Shown here in pieces: positions 25,370 to 35,741 of a DNA stretch of 64,000 nucleotides (the stretch's first letter is position 1; each line of letters opens with the position of its first letter). Origin of the DNA: Sphingobacterium hotanense (GTDB taxonomy: Bacteria > Bacteroidota > Bacteroidia > Sphingobacteriales > Sphingobacteriaceae); assembly GCF_008274825.1 (NCBI RefSeq), contig NZ_CP030848.1:2480001-2544000 (forward strand), given 5' to 3'. Both the position numbers and the translations under genes were made by a program. The notes beneath the pieces are model-generated. The model worked only from the letters and a program-made list of their open reading frames with translations. It did no database searches and had not been told where the DNA came from.

Positions 25370-27463
25370 ATGTTTGTATTTTCGAAAAAATCACAGTTAC
25401 CTTTCCTTGCCCTTACCTTAGCTGCTTATAATAGCGTCGCACAAACAACCACTCCGGATACCAGCTTATCCGAAATAGCGCCTATTGAGATTAAAGCGCA
25501 TTTCAATTCCCAAGCGATGCTTGATCTAACGAGCTCAGCAAGGGTGGTCAGCAAACGCCTCCTTGAATCTCAAAATACGAATACCATACTGAGTGCAGTG
25601 AACAGCACCCCAGGGGTACGTATGGAAGAACGATCTCCGGGAAGCTATCGCTTAGCGCTTCGTGGCAGCATGATTCGCTCACCGTTTGGAGTAAGAAACA
25701 CCAAGGTATATTTGGACGAAATCCCTTTTACAGATGCCAGCGGAAATACTTACTTAAATATTGTCGATCCGGTAGGGATCAATCATATCCAGATAATAAA
25801 GGGTCCCGATGGATCCCTGTATGGCCCAAATACCGGTGGTGTACTTCGGATTATTCCAAACGGATTAGCGCCTCAAAAATCAAACGACAAATCCCTGCTT
25901 CTTAGCGCTGGCTCTTACGGACTATTTCAGCAACAATTAAATATAAAGCAGCAGGTTAACGAAAAATACAGCTTCGCTTTTAGCCAAGCCTTTACCCGTT
26001 CTGATGGCTATCGAACCCAAAGTGGAATGAATAAAAAATTCTTCCAGACCGCGCATCAATGGAACTACAACGAGAAAGGCCAGCTTAAGTTTTTAGGCCT
26101 TTATGCCGATCTTGGCTACGAAACACCGGGTGGATTAACGGAAGCACAATATTTGGAGGATCCAAGGCAGGCTAGACCAGCGGGGGGACCATTTCCAAGT
26201 GCTGTGGACCAAAAAGCAGCCATTTACAATAAAACTACAATTGGTGGAATTACACATAGCTATCAATTCAATAAAAACTTACGGCATGTAATTGCCTTAT
26301 TTGGAAGCTACACAGATTTCAAAAATCCTTTCGTGACGAACTACGAAACACGTATTGAAAAGAATCTTGGCATCCGAACATACTTCTCCTACGAGGACCA
26401 TGACATCGAAAACTTGCAGTGGGAAATGCAATTGGGAGCGGAAGGACAAAAAGGCTGGTACGACATCAAGAACTACGAAAACCATTTCGGTGAAAAGGGA
26501 ACCTTAAACTATGACGACCACTTAGAAAATTTCCAGCATTTTTATTTCTACCGTCTAAGAGCGAAAATTGCTCAACGATTCATCGCCGAGGGATCCATAG
26601 GCTTGAACCTAAATAATATTGATTTTAAACAACAAGCGCTAAATGCGAGTGCAATTCAGGGGTCTAAAGGCTTCAAAAATAGCTGGATGCCGAGGCTAGG
26701 ACTCTCCTATTTAATTTTACCAGAATTCGCCCTGCGTGCATCCATATCAAAGGGCTATTCAACGCCGACCATATCGGAGGTTAGATCTTCTGACAATCAA
26801 ATCAACCAGAACCTTAACCCCGAAGATGGAGTCAACTACGAAGGGGGAATCCGTTATGAAACGAAAAACCGTCGCTTTATTGCTGATCTAGCTGCTTATC
26901 AGTTCAACATGAAAAATGGAATCATTAGGCAGTTGAATGCAGAAGGAGCCGAATATTTTACGAACGCAGGAGCAATGACGCAGAAAGGTGTGGAAGCGAG
27001 TGTTTTGGGACAAATCATCAGCCCCGATCAAAACTTCTTTGTGCGCAGTCTGATATTATCGTCCAATCTCACCTTCCAGGATTATCAGTTTAGAGATTAC
27101 AAAGTAGATGATAAGGACTATTCAGGCAATGCAGTAACATCTATTCCCAAGTGGATTTGGGTAAACACCCTAGCATTAGAACTACCTAAAAGATTTGAAA
27201 TCAACATATTTCATAACCACACCTCATCAATTCCTTTAAACGACGCGAACAGCTTCTATGCTAAGAAATATCATCTCGTACAGGCGAAGTTAGCATGGAC
27301 AACCGGCTTGATGAGCAGATATAAACTGCAGTTATTTGTCGGTGTAGATAACCTGTTGAATGAAAAATACAGCTTAGGGAATGACATAAATGCAATGGGA
27401 AATCGTTTTTATAATGCTGCAGCCGATCGGAATTACTATGGCGGAATCAAGCTTATGATGTAA
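25370..27463 (+). CDS. TonB-dependent outer membrane receptor
   Basis: A 697-residue receptor with a signal peptide (cleavage near SVAQ/TTT), a plug domain of about 130 residues (LRGSMIRSPFGVRNTKVYLD, then QIIKGPDGSLYGPNTGGVLRI) and a 22-strand-type barrel ending in GGIKLMM. No N-terminal carboxypeptidase-regulatory domain is present, so it is of the classic siderophore/metal receptor type and not a SusC protein. It imports an unknown ligand using TonB energy. It is followed 25 bp later by a Crp-type regulator that could be co-transcribed. No siderophore or heme genes are adjacent to define the ligand. Confidence 0.88.
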   Translation: MFVFSKKSQLPFLALTLAAYNSVAQTTTPDTSLSEIAPIEIKAHFNSQAMLDLTSSARVVSKRLLESQNTNTILSAVNSTPGVRMEERSPGSYRLALRGSMIRSPFGVRNTKVYLDEIPFTDASGNTYLNIVDPVGINHIQIIKGPDGSLYGPNTGGVLRIIPNGLAPQKSNDKSLLLSAGSYGLFQQQLNIKQQVNEKYSFAFSQAFTRSDGYRTQSGMNKKFFQTAHQWNYNEKGQLKFLGLYADLGYETPGGLTEAQYLEDPRQARPAGGPFPSAVDQKAAIYNKTTIGGITHSYQFNKNLRHVIALFGSYTDFKNPFVTNYETRIEKNLGIRTYFSYEDHDIENLQWEMQLGAEGQKGWYDIKNYENHFGEKGTLNYDDHLENFQHFYFYRLRAKIAQRFIAEGSIGLNLNNIDFKQQALNASAIQGSKGFKNSWMPRLGLSYLILPEFALRASISKGYSTPTISEVRSSDNQINQNLNPEDGVNYEGGIRYETKNRRFIADLAAYQFNMKNGIIRQLNAEGAEYFTNAGAMTQKGVEASVLGQIISPDQNFFVRSLILSSNLTFQDYQFRDYKVDDKDYSGNAVTSIPKWIWVNTLALELPKRFEINIFHNHTSSIPLNDANSFYAKKYHLVQAKLAWTTGLMSRYKLQLFVGVDNLLNEKYSLGNDINAMGNRFYNAAADRNYYGGIKLMM

Positions 27464-27488
27464 ACTCGTTAAAAAATAATAGCACAAA

Positions 27489-28064
27489 ATGCTAAACTCT
27501 TTTCGCCAACATATTCAAAAATATCAAAAGATAAGCGACGAACAATTCGAAGCGATCCTATCATATTTTGAAGTCCATTCACTCAAGAAGAAAGAGATGA
27601 TTCAAGAGGTGGGACAAACGCAGCTTTACAATTATTTCGTGCTTGATGGTTGCCTTCGCATGTACACCTTGCACGAAAAAGGGCAAGAAATCACGACAGA
27701 CTTTGCCTTGGAATCATGGTGGCTCTGTGATCAGAAAGCATATCTAGGAAAGATAGAAACAGACTGTTATATTCAAGCAGTAGAAAACAGTAGAATATTA
27801 AGAATTAGTAGAGATAAAGAGCAATTATTAATTAAAGAACAGCCTTATATGCAAATACACTTCCTTCAGATCTATCAGAAAGCTTTTGCTGCAGCGCAGT
27901 TCAGAAACAAACTATTTAAACTGTACTCCAAGGAAGAAATATTCATACAATTCAATAATAATTTCCCTGATTTTGTACAGCGCGTACCACAATATCTCAT
28001 CGCTTCCTATTTAGGTCTTACCCCAGAATACCTGAGCGAAATTCGAAAAAAGATATTTTCTTAA
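27489..28064 (+). CDS. Crp/Fnr-family transcriptional regulator
   Basis: A 191-residue regulator: a cNMP-binding-type jelly roll (residues about 15-115, with LKKKEMIQEVGQTQLYNYFV) and a short C-terminal helix-turn-helix (VPQYLIASYLGLTPEYLSEI). It lacks the Cys residues of Fnr. Proteins of this size are common in Bacteroidota. The effector is unknown. The adjacent AhpD-like gene starts 62 bp downstream, a pairing frequent in this phylum, so that gene is its most likely target. Confidence 0.86.
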   Translation: MLNSFRQHIQKYQKISDEQFEAILSYFEVHSLKKKEMIQEVGQTQLYNYFVLDGCLRMYTLHEKGQEITTDFALESWWLCDQKAYLGKIETDCYIQAVENSRILRISRDKEQLLIKEQPYMQIHFLQIYQKAFAAAQFRNKLFKLYSKEEIFIQFNNNFPDFVQRVPQYLIASYLGLTPEYLSEIRKKIFS

Positions 28065-28126
28065 ACTAGCTTAAGATTTTCTTGTTTTCGACTTTGCAAC
28101 TTTGCAATATCAAAAACAAGAACAAT

Positions 28127-28567
28127 ATGAAAGCAAGAATGAACATCGCTGAATTGGAACCTAGCGGTTACAAACGCGTCCTTACATTAGAAAATTATAT
28201 ACAGGCTTCTGATCTGGATAAAACCCATCTCGAACTGATCAAAATCCGCGCCTCTCAGATCAATGGTTGTGCGTTTTGTATCAATATGCATACGAAGGAC
28301 GCCATGGCACAGGGAGAAACAGCTCAGCGTATCTTCCTACTTAATGCTTGGCGAGAAACGAATATATTTACTCCGGAAGAGCGCACGATACTCGCAATGA
28401 CCGAAGAGGTGACCAAAATCCATGAAGCTGGATTAACAGAAGACACCTATCAAGCTGCTAAAACACTATTTAACGAAAACTATATCGCGCAAATTATCTT
28501 AGCGATCGCCACCATCAATGTCTGGAATCGAATTGCCATTACGAGCCACACGCAACCGGAATTGTAG
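28127..28567 (+). CDS. Carboxymuconolactone decarboxylase family (AhpD-like) protein
   Basis: A 146-residue helical protein with the AhpD-type redox motif CAFCINMHTKDA (Cys-x2-Cys-x3-His) near residue 50, as in alkylhydroperoxidase AhpD-core proteins, so a peroxidase or disulfide role is likely. I took ATG 28127 (MKARMNIAELEPSG). The longer frame from 28082 runs into the two tandem ACTTTGCA copies (28091-28106) that probably belong to the control region. Another possible start is MNIAEL, 12 bp further. It follows the Crp-type regulator gene. Confidence 0.87.
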   Translation: MKARMNIAELEPSGYKRVLTLENYIQASDLDKTHLELIKIRASQINGCAFCINMHTKDAMAQGETAQRIFLLNAWRETNIFTPEERTILAMTEEVTKIHEAGLTEDTYQAAKTLFNENYIAQIILAIATINVWNRIAITSHTQPEL

Positions 28568-28598
28568 TAGACAAGTTTTAGTTAGATCCCTTTTAAAG

Positions 28599-28663
28599 CC
28601 CTTTCAAACCCAATGATCAACCCTTTCAAACCCAATTCGAAGCGGCTGAACATTGGGTTTGAA
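28599..28663. repeat. Direct plus inverted repeat in intergenic DNA
   Basis: CCCTTTCAAACCCAAT occurs twice (28599-28614 and 28621-28636). TTCAAACCCAAT in the second copy is perfectly inverted as ATTGGGTTTGAA at 28652-28663, giving a 12-bp stem with a 15-base loop. It follows the AhpD-like gene by about 30 bp. There is no clean T run directly after it, so terminator function is uncertain. The rest of 28664-28858 shows nothing recognisable. Confidence 0.7.
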
Positions 28664-28858
28664 TCGGCTTTTGTGAGGTTATGAGCAGACGCTGATATGA
28701 CGACACTTCATAACGGCCGAGGATAAGGAAGAATGTTTTTTTTGAAATTGTTCATTTTCTTAAGCTATCGAGAAATTTGATCCACCTTGTTGTTTCTATG
28801 TACACTTGAGTTTTTTAAGGCATATTCCGTAAATTAGTGTATACCAACAGTAAACGAC

Positions 28859-29170
28859 ATGAAGACAATCACAAGAATATGGCATGGTATAACACGGAAA
28901 GAAGACGCTGATATCTACCTAAATTACTTAACCAGCACGGGCATGAAGGATTACCGCAGCACGAAAGGAAACCTTTCTGCAAAAGTCCTACGTCGAATCG
29001 ATCATGACATCTGCCATTTTATGACCGTTACGGAATGGGAATCCACAAGCAGCATACAAGAGTTTGCCGGAGAACATTTTCAACGCGCTAGATATTATCC
29101 GGAAGACAAAAAGTATCTTTTAGAATTTGAGGAATTCGTAACACACTTCGAGACCTACGATTTCGAATAA
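28859..29170 (+). CDS. Small hypothetical protein, ABM-like dimeric alpha/beta barrel
   Basis: A 103-residue soluble protein. The pattern of an N-terminal strand (ITRIWHGITRKEDADIYLNYL), a helix, a central strand ending in HFMTVTEWES, and a helix with AGEHFQRARYYPEDKKYL resembles antibiotic-biosynthesis-monooxygenase-type barrels, which are often stress or heme-related. No catalytic residue set can be assigned. Its 3' end overlaps the convergent histidine kinase gene by 16 bp. Identification is by overall pattern only. Confidence 0.6.
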   Translation: MKTITRIWHGITRKEDADIYLNYLTSTGMKDYRSTKGNLSAKVLRRIDHDICHFMTVTEWESTSSIQEFAGEHFQRARYYPEDKKYLLEFEEFVTHFETYDFE

Positions 29171-30918
29171 TGCTGGTTTTTGTTTGTCGGGATGCTGAAT
29201 GAAAAAGTGCTACCGACCCCTACGCTACTTTCTACGGCAATACTTCCGCCTTGATTCTCGATAAAATCCTTGGCAATGGAAAGTCCCAATCCCGTGCCGG
29301 AGCGCATAGATCCAGGTATTTGAAAATAGCGATCAAAGATGCGATCCTTATAGCTGCTGTCAATTCCTTTTCCATGATCTTGCACCGAAAAGACTAATTT
29401 GGCGTCTTTCTTTGCCAGTGAAACGATGATTTTACTGTGCTCTGCTGAATAACGTATTGCATTCGTAATAAAGTTTGTGAGAACCCAAGCAGTCTTTTCC
29501 TCATCGATATAGACCTCCGGGAGATCTTCATCCAGTTCCGTTACGAGCTCGATATGTTTTTGTTCGGCTTGCAATCGGGTAGCCTGAAGTGCGTAAGTAA
29601 TAACAGGCATTGGGTTGCACCATTGCGCAAAGAGCTTAATATTCCCAGTCTCTACTTGCGACATATTGAGCAGCTCGGAAGTAATTCGCAGCAACCGTTC
29701 GCTATCATCTTTTATTCCTTCCATTAACTTTCGTTGATTTTCACTTAGCTCGCCCGTCTTTGGGTGGTTCAATAATTCCAGGCCCATTTGTATAGATGCT
29801 ATAGGGGTCTTCAACTCATGTGATACGGTGGCAATAAAGTTTGTTTTAGCGACATCGAGTTCCTTAAAGCTGGTAATATTTTTCAGAATAATCACCTCCC
29901 CTACATGTTGTAACGCCTGTTCTCCTGTTGGCACAATTTCGATAGCATAAACCTGCTTCTCAAAATAACTTTCTTTATTATCTACAAATATGTTTAATGT
30001 ATTATCTTCTAAGGCATGTACTTGTCGCTCAGGGGTCTTTTCCGGAATTTCAACAATCCTTGCAATCAGGTCGCTTGCATTAGCGAGCTCCTGAAGCGGC
30101 TTCAGCTTGACTTCTTCCCTGCTAAGACCGATGAGCTGTAGCGCCTCATCGTTGATGAACAGAATTTCCTTTTTGTCATTCAATCCGATCACAGGATCAT
30201 GCATGCTATTCACCAAGGCCTCTACCCTCTTCTTTTCTTGTAAGATGTGATCTAATTTGCTATTTGAATATTCCTGCAAGCGTTCAGCCATGCTGTTAAA
30301 GGAATTTGCCAGGTCGACAAATTCTGAGTCCCCTTTGAAGTAAAGGCGTTGTGCGTAATTCTGTTTCGCGATCTCTCGAATGCTGTTGGTTAGTTTTTTG
30401 ATAGGATCGGCGATATTGCTTGGCAGATTGACCCACAATACGAAGGCAATCAGAAAGCTTAACGCTCCGAGTATGGATATCAGCAAAAAAGCCTCATTAG
30501 CGAGCAATTTTGTATGATCGTTCTTTTTAACGATAGCTGCCATATTCACGTTCATGAGGTTGACGAGCTCTTCCCTAAGTTCGCTAGCATGCTGTGGGTC
30601 GGATGGATTGTCTAACAACCTATTCAGTTTCAATTCTAAATTTGTCGTAATTTCCTTCTCGCTCAATTCCGTGACGTTTTTCTTTTGTTTTGCTAAATTG
30701 CTACGTAGCGTTGCTAGTGCGACTGTATCACCAGCGCTATATTGATCCGACGCACCCAACATATTCCTTGCATATTCTACCGACAGATAATTTGCTGCCA
30801 ATACATTATCGGCTTCCCGTTTCAAAGAACTAACATACCAGGTACTTGCAAACGCAAGCAACAGGATCATTAAAAACAATAACCCTATGCCTATATTCAA
30901 TTTTGTTTTGATTTTCAT
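29155..30918 (-). CDS. HAMP-PAS sensor histidine kinase of the kdp cluster
   Basis: A 587-residue membrane kinase: helices at about 8-30 and 143-165 flank a periplasmic sensor of about 110 residues. A HAMP linker follows (about 165-215), then a PAS domain (about 230-345), a HisKA domain with the phospho-His in ATVSHELKTPIAS (His367), and a HATPase with the FTGTGLGLSIAKD-type G box (here RSGTGLGLSIAKDF). Its ATG overlaps the stop of the KdpD-like gene (ATGA), so the two are coupled. It probably supplies the kinase half missing from the short KdpD, phosphorylating the sigma-54 activator encoded at 38169-39512. That partnership is inferred from position. Confidence 0.88.
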   Translation of the reverse strand: MKIKTKLNIGIGLLFLMILLLAFASTWYVSSLKREADNVLAANYLSVEYARNMLGASDQYSAGDTVALATLRSNLAKQKKNVTELSEKEITTNLELKLNRLLDNPSDPQHASELREELVNLMNVNMAAIVKKNDHTKLLANEAFLLISILGALSFLIAFVLWVNLPSNIADPIKKLTNSIREIAKQNYAQRLYFKGDSEFVDLANSFNSMAERLQEYSNSKLDHILQEKKRVEALVNSMHDPVIGLNDKKEILFINDEALQLIGLSREEVKLKPLQELANASDLIARIVEIPEKTPERQVHALEDNTLNIFVDNKESYFEKQVYAIEIVPTGEQALQHVGEVIILKNITSFKELDVAKTNFIATVSHELKTPIASIQMGLELLNHPKTGELSENQRKLMEGIKDDSERLLRITSELLNMSQVETGNIKLFAQWCNPMPVITYALQATRLQAEQKHIELVTELDEDLPEVYIDEEKTAWVLTNFITNAIRYSAEHSKIIVSLAKKDAKLVFSVQDHGKGIDSSYKDRIFDRYFQIPGSMRSGTGLGLSIAKDFIENQGGSIAVESSVGVGSTFSFSIPTNKNQHYSKS

Positions 30919-32039
30919 GAGAGTATAATTAAATCGACTTCAATAGGTTCTAGTTTTTTCAGTAGTTTTCTAAATAAACCCATCGTCCATAAAATTCTAA
31001 AAAACGACCAATGCGGCCGGCCAATACAAAGTGTCGTGATCTGCATTTGCAATACTTGCTCGACGATATGGCTCGGAACATCCGTTCCTTTAATTTGTAT
31101 CACCTGTCCCCCTAATTCCGTGGCCAATTTAAAATTATTAATTAGAAAACGTTGTTTATCCAGCGCGATTTTATCACTGCTCTCCTTCGCGGTCTGCACG
31201 TAAAGGACAAACCATTCAGCATGATAATAACTCGCTAGCCTGGAGGTTCTCCTGATGAGGTTTCTTGCGCGCCTTTCATCTGTACTGACGCAGACCATGA
31301 AGCGCTCTAAACGTCTCTTTTTCGCTCCAACATGGTAACGTTCATGCTTTTTGATGGCGTGGCTTGCAACTTCCTTCACAGCCAATTCACGAAGCAAATC
31401 CAGATGCTCTGCTTGGAAGAAATTGCTCAATGCGGTTTGAATCTTGTCTACATGATATATCTTACCTTCCTTTAAGCGCGCAATCAGGTCTTCCACACTA
31501 ATATCGATTAGCACCAACTCATCCGCCATATCGAACACTTTGTCTGGCACTCGCTCTTTTACTTCCATTTTTAGATAGGCAGATAGCTCAACCTGTAAAC
31601 TTTCCATATGTTGTATGTTGATGGCAGAGATGACATTGATTCCAGCCTCTAGGAGTTCAATAACGTCCTGCCAGCGTTTTTCATTTTTACTTCCGGGAAT
31701 ATTGCTATGTGCTAATTCATCAACGATTACGACTTCTGGTTTAAGCTTCAGTATTAAATCCACATCCATCTCTTCCAGTTCGTTTCCTTTGTAATATAGT
31801 TTCCTTCGCGGAAGAACGGGAAGTCCCGTGACCAAAGCGTCAGTTTCCGCCCGACCATGGGTTTCAATGAACCCGATTTTTACTGGAATACCATTACGCA
31901 ACAGATTATGTGCTTCCTGCAACATGCGGTAGGATTTTCCCACGCCCGCACTCATGCCAAGGTAGATCTTAAACTTCCCGCGTCGCGCCTGCTTTAGCAG
32001 GTTCAGGAAATATTCGGCGGATTTACGTTGTTCTTCCAT
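30915..32039 (-). CDS. kdpD: KdpD-like sensor, N-terminal plus Usp domains only
   Basis: At 374 residues this is less than half of a full KdpD (about 900). It has the KdpD N-terminal ATP-binding domain with Walker A GMSAGVGKS (residues 28-36) and VVIVDELAHSN (103-113), followed from about residue 245 by a universal-stress-protein domain. The DUF4118 membrane region and histidine kinase domains are absent. The stop overlaps the separate histidine kinase gene, so the sensor is split over two polypeptides. It should be soluble and sense potassium or turgor state. It lies 15 bp after the outer membrane protein gene in the kdp operon. Confidence 0.9.
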   Translation of the reverse strand: MEEQRKSAEYFLNLLKQARRGKFKIYLGMSAGVGKSYRMLQEAHNLLRNGIPVKIGFIETHGRAETDALVTGLPVLPRRKLYYKGNELEEMDVDLILKLKPEVVIVDELAHSNIPGSKNEKRWQDVIELLEAGINVISAINIQHMESLQVELSAYLKMEVKERVPDKVFDMADELVLIDISVEDLIARLKEGKIYHVDKIQTALSNFFQAEHLDLLRELAVKEVASHAIKKHERYHVGAKKRRLERFMVCVSTDERRARNLIRRTSRLASYYHAEWFVLYVQTAKESSDKIALDKQRFLINNFKLATELGGQVIQIKGTDVPSHIVEQVLQMQITTLCIGRPHWSFFRILWTMGLFRKLLKKLEPIEVDLIILS

Positions 32040-32054
32040 GTTATTTAGATGATT

Positions 32055-33134
32055 CTAAAATCGCCAGCATAAGGCCGTGGTCAAGTTCCCATTTGCCGAT
32101 TTATACTGATCTGCTTTATGCTTAAATATCTCAGCGTCACTGTGCAGATAGCGAAATTCCGTGCGCCAAAATAAGCCATCGAACAAATGAAGATCGAACC
32201 CTGAGGAAATGCCCACAATTTCTGATGGTTTAGATTCTAAGCTACCGAATAGTATAGCATCAGCATCGTTAAAATACTCCACACGGGCATTTATATTAAA
32301 GTTTTCTAATAATTTATACCGAGCCTGCAATCCGACCGTCCAATAATTCGCCACATCGTCGTCATTAGATTGATGCTGTATATCATAATCAAATAGTCCT
32401 AAAAAGCTAAGGCGGTCTGTAGCATCCACTTGTATAAAGAAATCGTGGAATATGCGTAGGCTATCCAGGCCTTCATCGCCTATATATGAGCTACTATTCA
32501 ACAATAGACGCTCGGAAGGTTTATATTGAACCTGATGGCCAAGGGACAAACCTTGACTTGATTCGGGCAGTTGAATCCTTTGCCAACCATTGAGCGCCAA
32601 AATAGCGAGGCTCCACTTTTCGTTCGGAGTTTGATAGCTCAACTTAGCCCCCGTTTCAAAATATGGTGAGTTCTCGGCCGAGATGCTGCGTGTCAAACTA
32701 ATATTATCTATACCTATAGCACTTTCCGGACCGATATGTGAAGGCATAATACCGGCGTCAATCCAGAAATTAGATTTCGGACTTAACTTATACCCCACAT
32801 TAGCCTCATAAATCATTTTATATACTCCATGCTCAGCGGAGTAATTCGCATTCATATAGGAGCCAGTAGCCAAAGCTACCTGACTACGAACGCGCTCGCT
32901 CTGGTAAGTTGCCCGCAACATAGCAAGATTGACCGATACCTCATCACTTCGGTTATGCGAATAGATGAAGTCAGCCTTCTCATGATTTGATGGCTTCTGG
33001 AAATCGTATGTATAGTAGGCCTCCAGGTAACCATTAATACGCAGCTTGTTTTGCAAACTGTCTTTATTCTCTTGGGCATATAAGGCTGTAGCGCTGAAAC
33101 AACACAGCCCAGCGAGCCAACCTTTAATTTCCAT
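32055..33134 (-). CDS. Outer membrane beta-barrel protein (porin-like) of kdp operon
   Basis: A 359-residue protein with a short signal peptide (MEIKGWLAGLCCFSATALYA, then QE). From residue 30 it is built of alternating amphipathic strands (RINGYLEAYYTYDFQ at the start, LTTALCWRF with terminal Phe at the end), typical of an outer membrane barrel. It overlaps the end of kdpC by 11 bp, so it is an integral part of the potassium operon. An outer membrane entry route for K+ is the obvious reading, but transport by this protein is inferred from position only. Confidence 0.82.
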   Translation of the reverse strand: MEIKGWLAGLCCFSATALYAQENKDSLQNKLRINGYLEAYYTYDFQKPSNHEKADFIYSHNRSDEVSVNLAMLRATYQSERVRSQVALATGSYMNANYSAEHGVYKMIYEANVGYKLSPKSNFWIDAGIMPSHIGPESAIGIDNISLTRSISAENSPYFETGAKLSYQTPNEKWSLAILALNGWQRIQLPESSQGLSLGHQVQYKPSERLLLNSSSYIGDEGLDSLRIFHDFFIQVDATDRLSFLGLFDYDIQHQSNDDDVANYWTVGLQARYKLLENFNINARVEYFNDADAILFGSLESKPSEIVGISSGFDLHLFDGLFWRTEFRYLHSDAEIFKHKADQYKSANGNLTTALCWRF

Positions 33135-33711
33135 GGTTCCCTCCTAACTTATTATTCATATCATCTAATGCCAAATTGAGTTTCAGGACGTGGATAGTTT
33201 CGGGACCAAATAATCCCCATAGTGCCTTTTCCTTAATTTCAGCTACTAGATTATTTACCTGAGGGACGGATAGACCTCGCAATTCCGCAACCCGAGCTGC
33301 TTGTACATATGCTGCCTGCACAGATATATGCGGATCTAATCCACTTCCGCTCGCAGTTACGAGGTCTACAGGTACTTGCGCACGCCGAACAGTAGGGTTC
33401 TTTTGAAGAAATGTGTCTATGCGTGCTGCAACCTCATCTAAATAAGCTTCGTTGGAAGGACCTTTATTGCTGCCTCCGGATCCTGCTGCATTATAATCCA
33501 CCGCAGAGGGACGGGATTGAAAATAATGGTCCCCTTCGAAGGCTTGCCCAATGTGATAGTAATACGACTTTCCCGCTACTTCAATCATTTTTCCTTTCCC
33601 TTTGGAAGCTTGGGTTTGCGCTAGCGCCCATATGATAAATGGATAAAGCACAGCGAACACAAATAGACAGATGATACTCAGTCGGATAGCAATTGTTATG
33701 TTGGATTTCAT
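33124..33711 (-). CDS. kdpC: K+-transporting ATPase subunit C
   Basis: A 195-residue protein with one N-terminal membrane helix (about 10-32) and the KdpC periplasmic domain: FQSRPSAVDYNAAGSGGSNKG and the DLVTASGSGLDPHIS block are near the family consensus. KdpC stabilises the KdpFABC complex and affects ATP binding by KdpB. It starts 10 bp after kdpB and overlaps the outer membrane protein gene. The length is normal. Confidence 0.95.
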   Translation of the reverse strand: MKSNITIAIRLSIICLFVFAVLYPFIIWALAQTQASKGKGKMIEVAGKSYYYHIGQAFEGDHYFQSRPSAVDYNAAGSGGSNKGPSNEAYLDEVAARIDTFLQKNPTVRRAQVPVDLVTASGSGLDPHISVQAAYVQAARVAELRGLSVPQVNNLVAEIKEKALWGLFGPETIHVLKLNLALDDMNNKLGGNHGN

Positions 33712-33721
33712 GATGTTTGGA

Positions 33722-35731
33722 TTAAAAAATAAAGGATAAAATCAAATCAATCAATTTGATACCTATAAATGGCGCGATGAGTCCTCCGAAACCATAAATA
33801 ACGATATTTCGGCGTAGCAGTGCGGAGGCACCAATGGGTTTGTAAGGAACGCCTTTCAAGGCTAATGGAATTAACAGGGGAATCAAGATCGCATTGAAGA
33901 TAATCGCAGAAAGTATTGCTGACTCGGGGCTTTTTAAATGCATGATGTTGAGGGGCTCGAGCGCGGGAATTGCCAGGATAAACAGTGCCGGAATTATGGC
34001 AAAATACTTAGCAACATCGTTAGCAATACTGAAGGTCGTCAATGTCCCGCGAGTCATTAGTAATTGCTTTCCTATTTCGACGATTTCAATCAACTTAGTG
34101 GGATCATTGTCCAAATCGACCATATTACCAGCTTCTTTTGCAGCTTGTGTTCCGCTGTTCATGGCGACACCTACATCGGCTTGCGCTAGAGCAGGTGCGT
34201 CGTTCGTGCCGTCCCCCATCATCGCCACCAACTTACCGTCTTGCTGCTCTTTACGGATATAGTTCATCTTATCCTCCGGTTTTGCTTCAGCGATAAAATC
34301 GTCCACCCCTGCAGTTTTGGCGATAAATGAGGCTGTTAGGGGGTTATCGCCGGTCACCATCACCGTTTTAATTCCCATTTTGCGAAGTCTTGCAAAACGT
34401 TCTTGAATTCCAGGCTTGATGATGTCTTGCAGTTCTACGACTCCTAACACCTGTTCATTATCGCTAACAACCAACGGGGTGCCACCATTGGCTGCGATTA
34501 ATTTTACCTCCTCTAAAATGTCATTAGGAAAGGAATGCCCTGCATCTTCAACGATCTTTTTGATCGCATCGGTTGCACCCTTGCGAATTCGAGTACTTCC
34601 AAAATCAATTCCGGAGCATCGTGTTTCCGCTGTAAACCGAATGGCGGATTCCACCTGCTTAGACGGATTTGAGAGGTCTATACCACCCAATTCAACGATA
34701 GATTTCCCTTCGGGTGTTTCATCAAACTTTGAGCTTAAAGCTGCAGCCTTTACCAATCGTTCTTTTGCAACACCCTCCGTCTCCTGAAACCGTGTTGCTT
34801 TTCTATTGCCTATGGTGATTGTCCCTGTCTTATCCAATAAAAGGACATCAATATCACCTGCTGTTTCTACAGCTTTCCCCGATTTAGTCAATACGTTTGC
34901 ACGTAACGCTCTATCCATGCCTGCAATACCTATTGCTGATAAGAGGCCTCCAATCGTCGTTGGTACTAAACAGATAAATAATGAAATAAAGGCAGAGATG
35001 CTAATTCCCACATTAGCGTATTGTGCAAAGGGGCTCAACGTTACTACTACTAAAATGAACACTAGGGTAAATCCCGCTAAAAGTATAGTCAGTGCTATTT
35101 CGTTTGGTGTTTTCTGGCGTTTAGCGCCTTCCACCAAGGCAATCATCTTGTCCAAGAAACTCTTGCCTGCTTCAGCCGTTACGCTGACAACGATCTCGTC
35201 CGACAGCACCTTCGTTCCTCCAGTAACGGAACTACGGTCGCCACCTGCTTCACGAATTACCGGGGCTGACTCGCCTGTAATCGCGCTTTCATCGATGGTT
35301 GCCAGACCTTTTATTATTTCACCATCGGTCGGTATGATATCACCAGCAACGCAAATGAAACGATCGCCTTTCTGCAAAGCAGATGAGTTGATTGTCCTGC
35401 CATCAACAAGTTTGGCCGGGGTTTCCTCCCTAGTCTTCCGCAAACTGTCCGCTTGTGCTTTCCCTCTGGCTTCCGCCAGCGACTCGGCAAAATTTGCGAA
35501 CAATAAGGTCAGCAGGAGAATCAAGAACACACTGAAATTATAGAGAAAACTTCCCTGTTCTTGATTTCCGAAAAGAATGAGTAGACAAACAACCGCCATA
35601 ATGGCTGTAGCAATTTCTACAGTAAACATCACAGGGTTTCTGATCATGCTGCGCGGGTCGAGCTTGACAAACGCTTGCAATAAAGAATCTTTTATTAATC
35701 GAGGATCAAAAAATGAATTTTGAGTTTTCAT
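33722..35731 (-). CDS. kdpB: K+-transporting P-type ATPase subunit B
   Basis: A 669-residue P-type ATPase. Visible motifs are ITGESAPV (actuator domain, about 151-158), the phosphorylated Asp300 in DKTGTIT, and [20 protein letters not shown] (hinge). About seven membrane helices are present, normal for KdpB. It hydrolyses ATP to drive K+ moved through KdpA. It starts 10 bp after kdpA. Several long frames on the opposite strand (up to 245 codons) are shadows caused by its codon use. Confidence 0.97.
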   Translation of the reverse strand: MKTQNSFFDPRLIKDSLLQAFVKLDPRSMIRNPVMFTVEIATAIMAVVCLLILFGNQEQGSFLYNFSVFLILLLTLLFANFAESLAEARGKAQADSLRKTREETPAKLVDGRTINSSALQKGDRFICVAGDIIPTDGEIIKGLATIDESAITGESAPVIREAGGDRSSVTGGTKVLSDEIVVSVTAEAGKSFLDKMIALVEGAKRQKTPNEIALTILLAGFTLVFILVVVTLSPFAQYANVGISISAFISLFICLVPTTIGGLLSAIGIAGMDRALRANVLTKSGKAVETAGDIDVLLLDKTGTITIGNRKATRFQETEGVAKERLVKAAALSSKFDETPEGKSIVELGGIDLSNPSKQVESAIRFTAETRCSGIDFGSTRIRKGATDAIKKIVEDAGHSFPNDILEEVKLIAANGGTPLVVSDNEQVLGVVELQDIIKPGIQERFARLRKMGIKTVMVTGDNPLTASFIAKTAGVDDFIAEAKPEDKMNYIRKEQQDGKLVAMMGDGTNDAPALAQADVGVAMNSGTQAAKEAGNMVDLDNDPTKLIEIVEIGKQLLMTRGTLTTFSIANDVAKYFAIIPALFILAIPALEPLNIMHLKSPESAILSAIIFNAILIPLLIPLALKGVPYKPIGASALLRRNIVIYGFGGLIAPFIGIKLIDLILSFIF

Positions 35732-35741
35732 ATCAGATCAA

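Noticed and set aside
34806..35543. A 245-codon plus-strand frame opposite kdpB
   Set aside because: Fully antisense to well-conserved kdpB sequence, with no family resemblance; a codon-use shadow.
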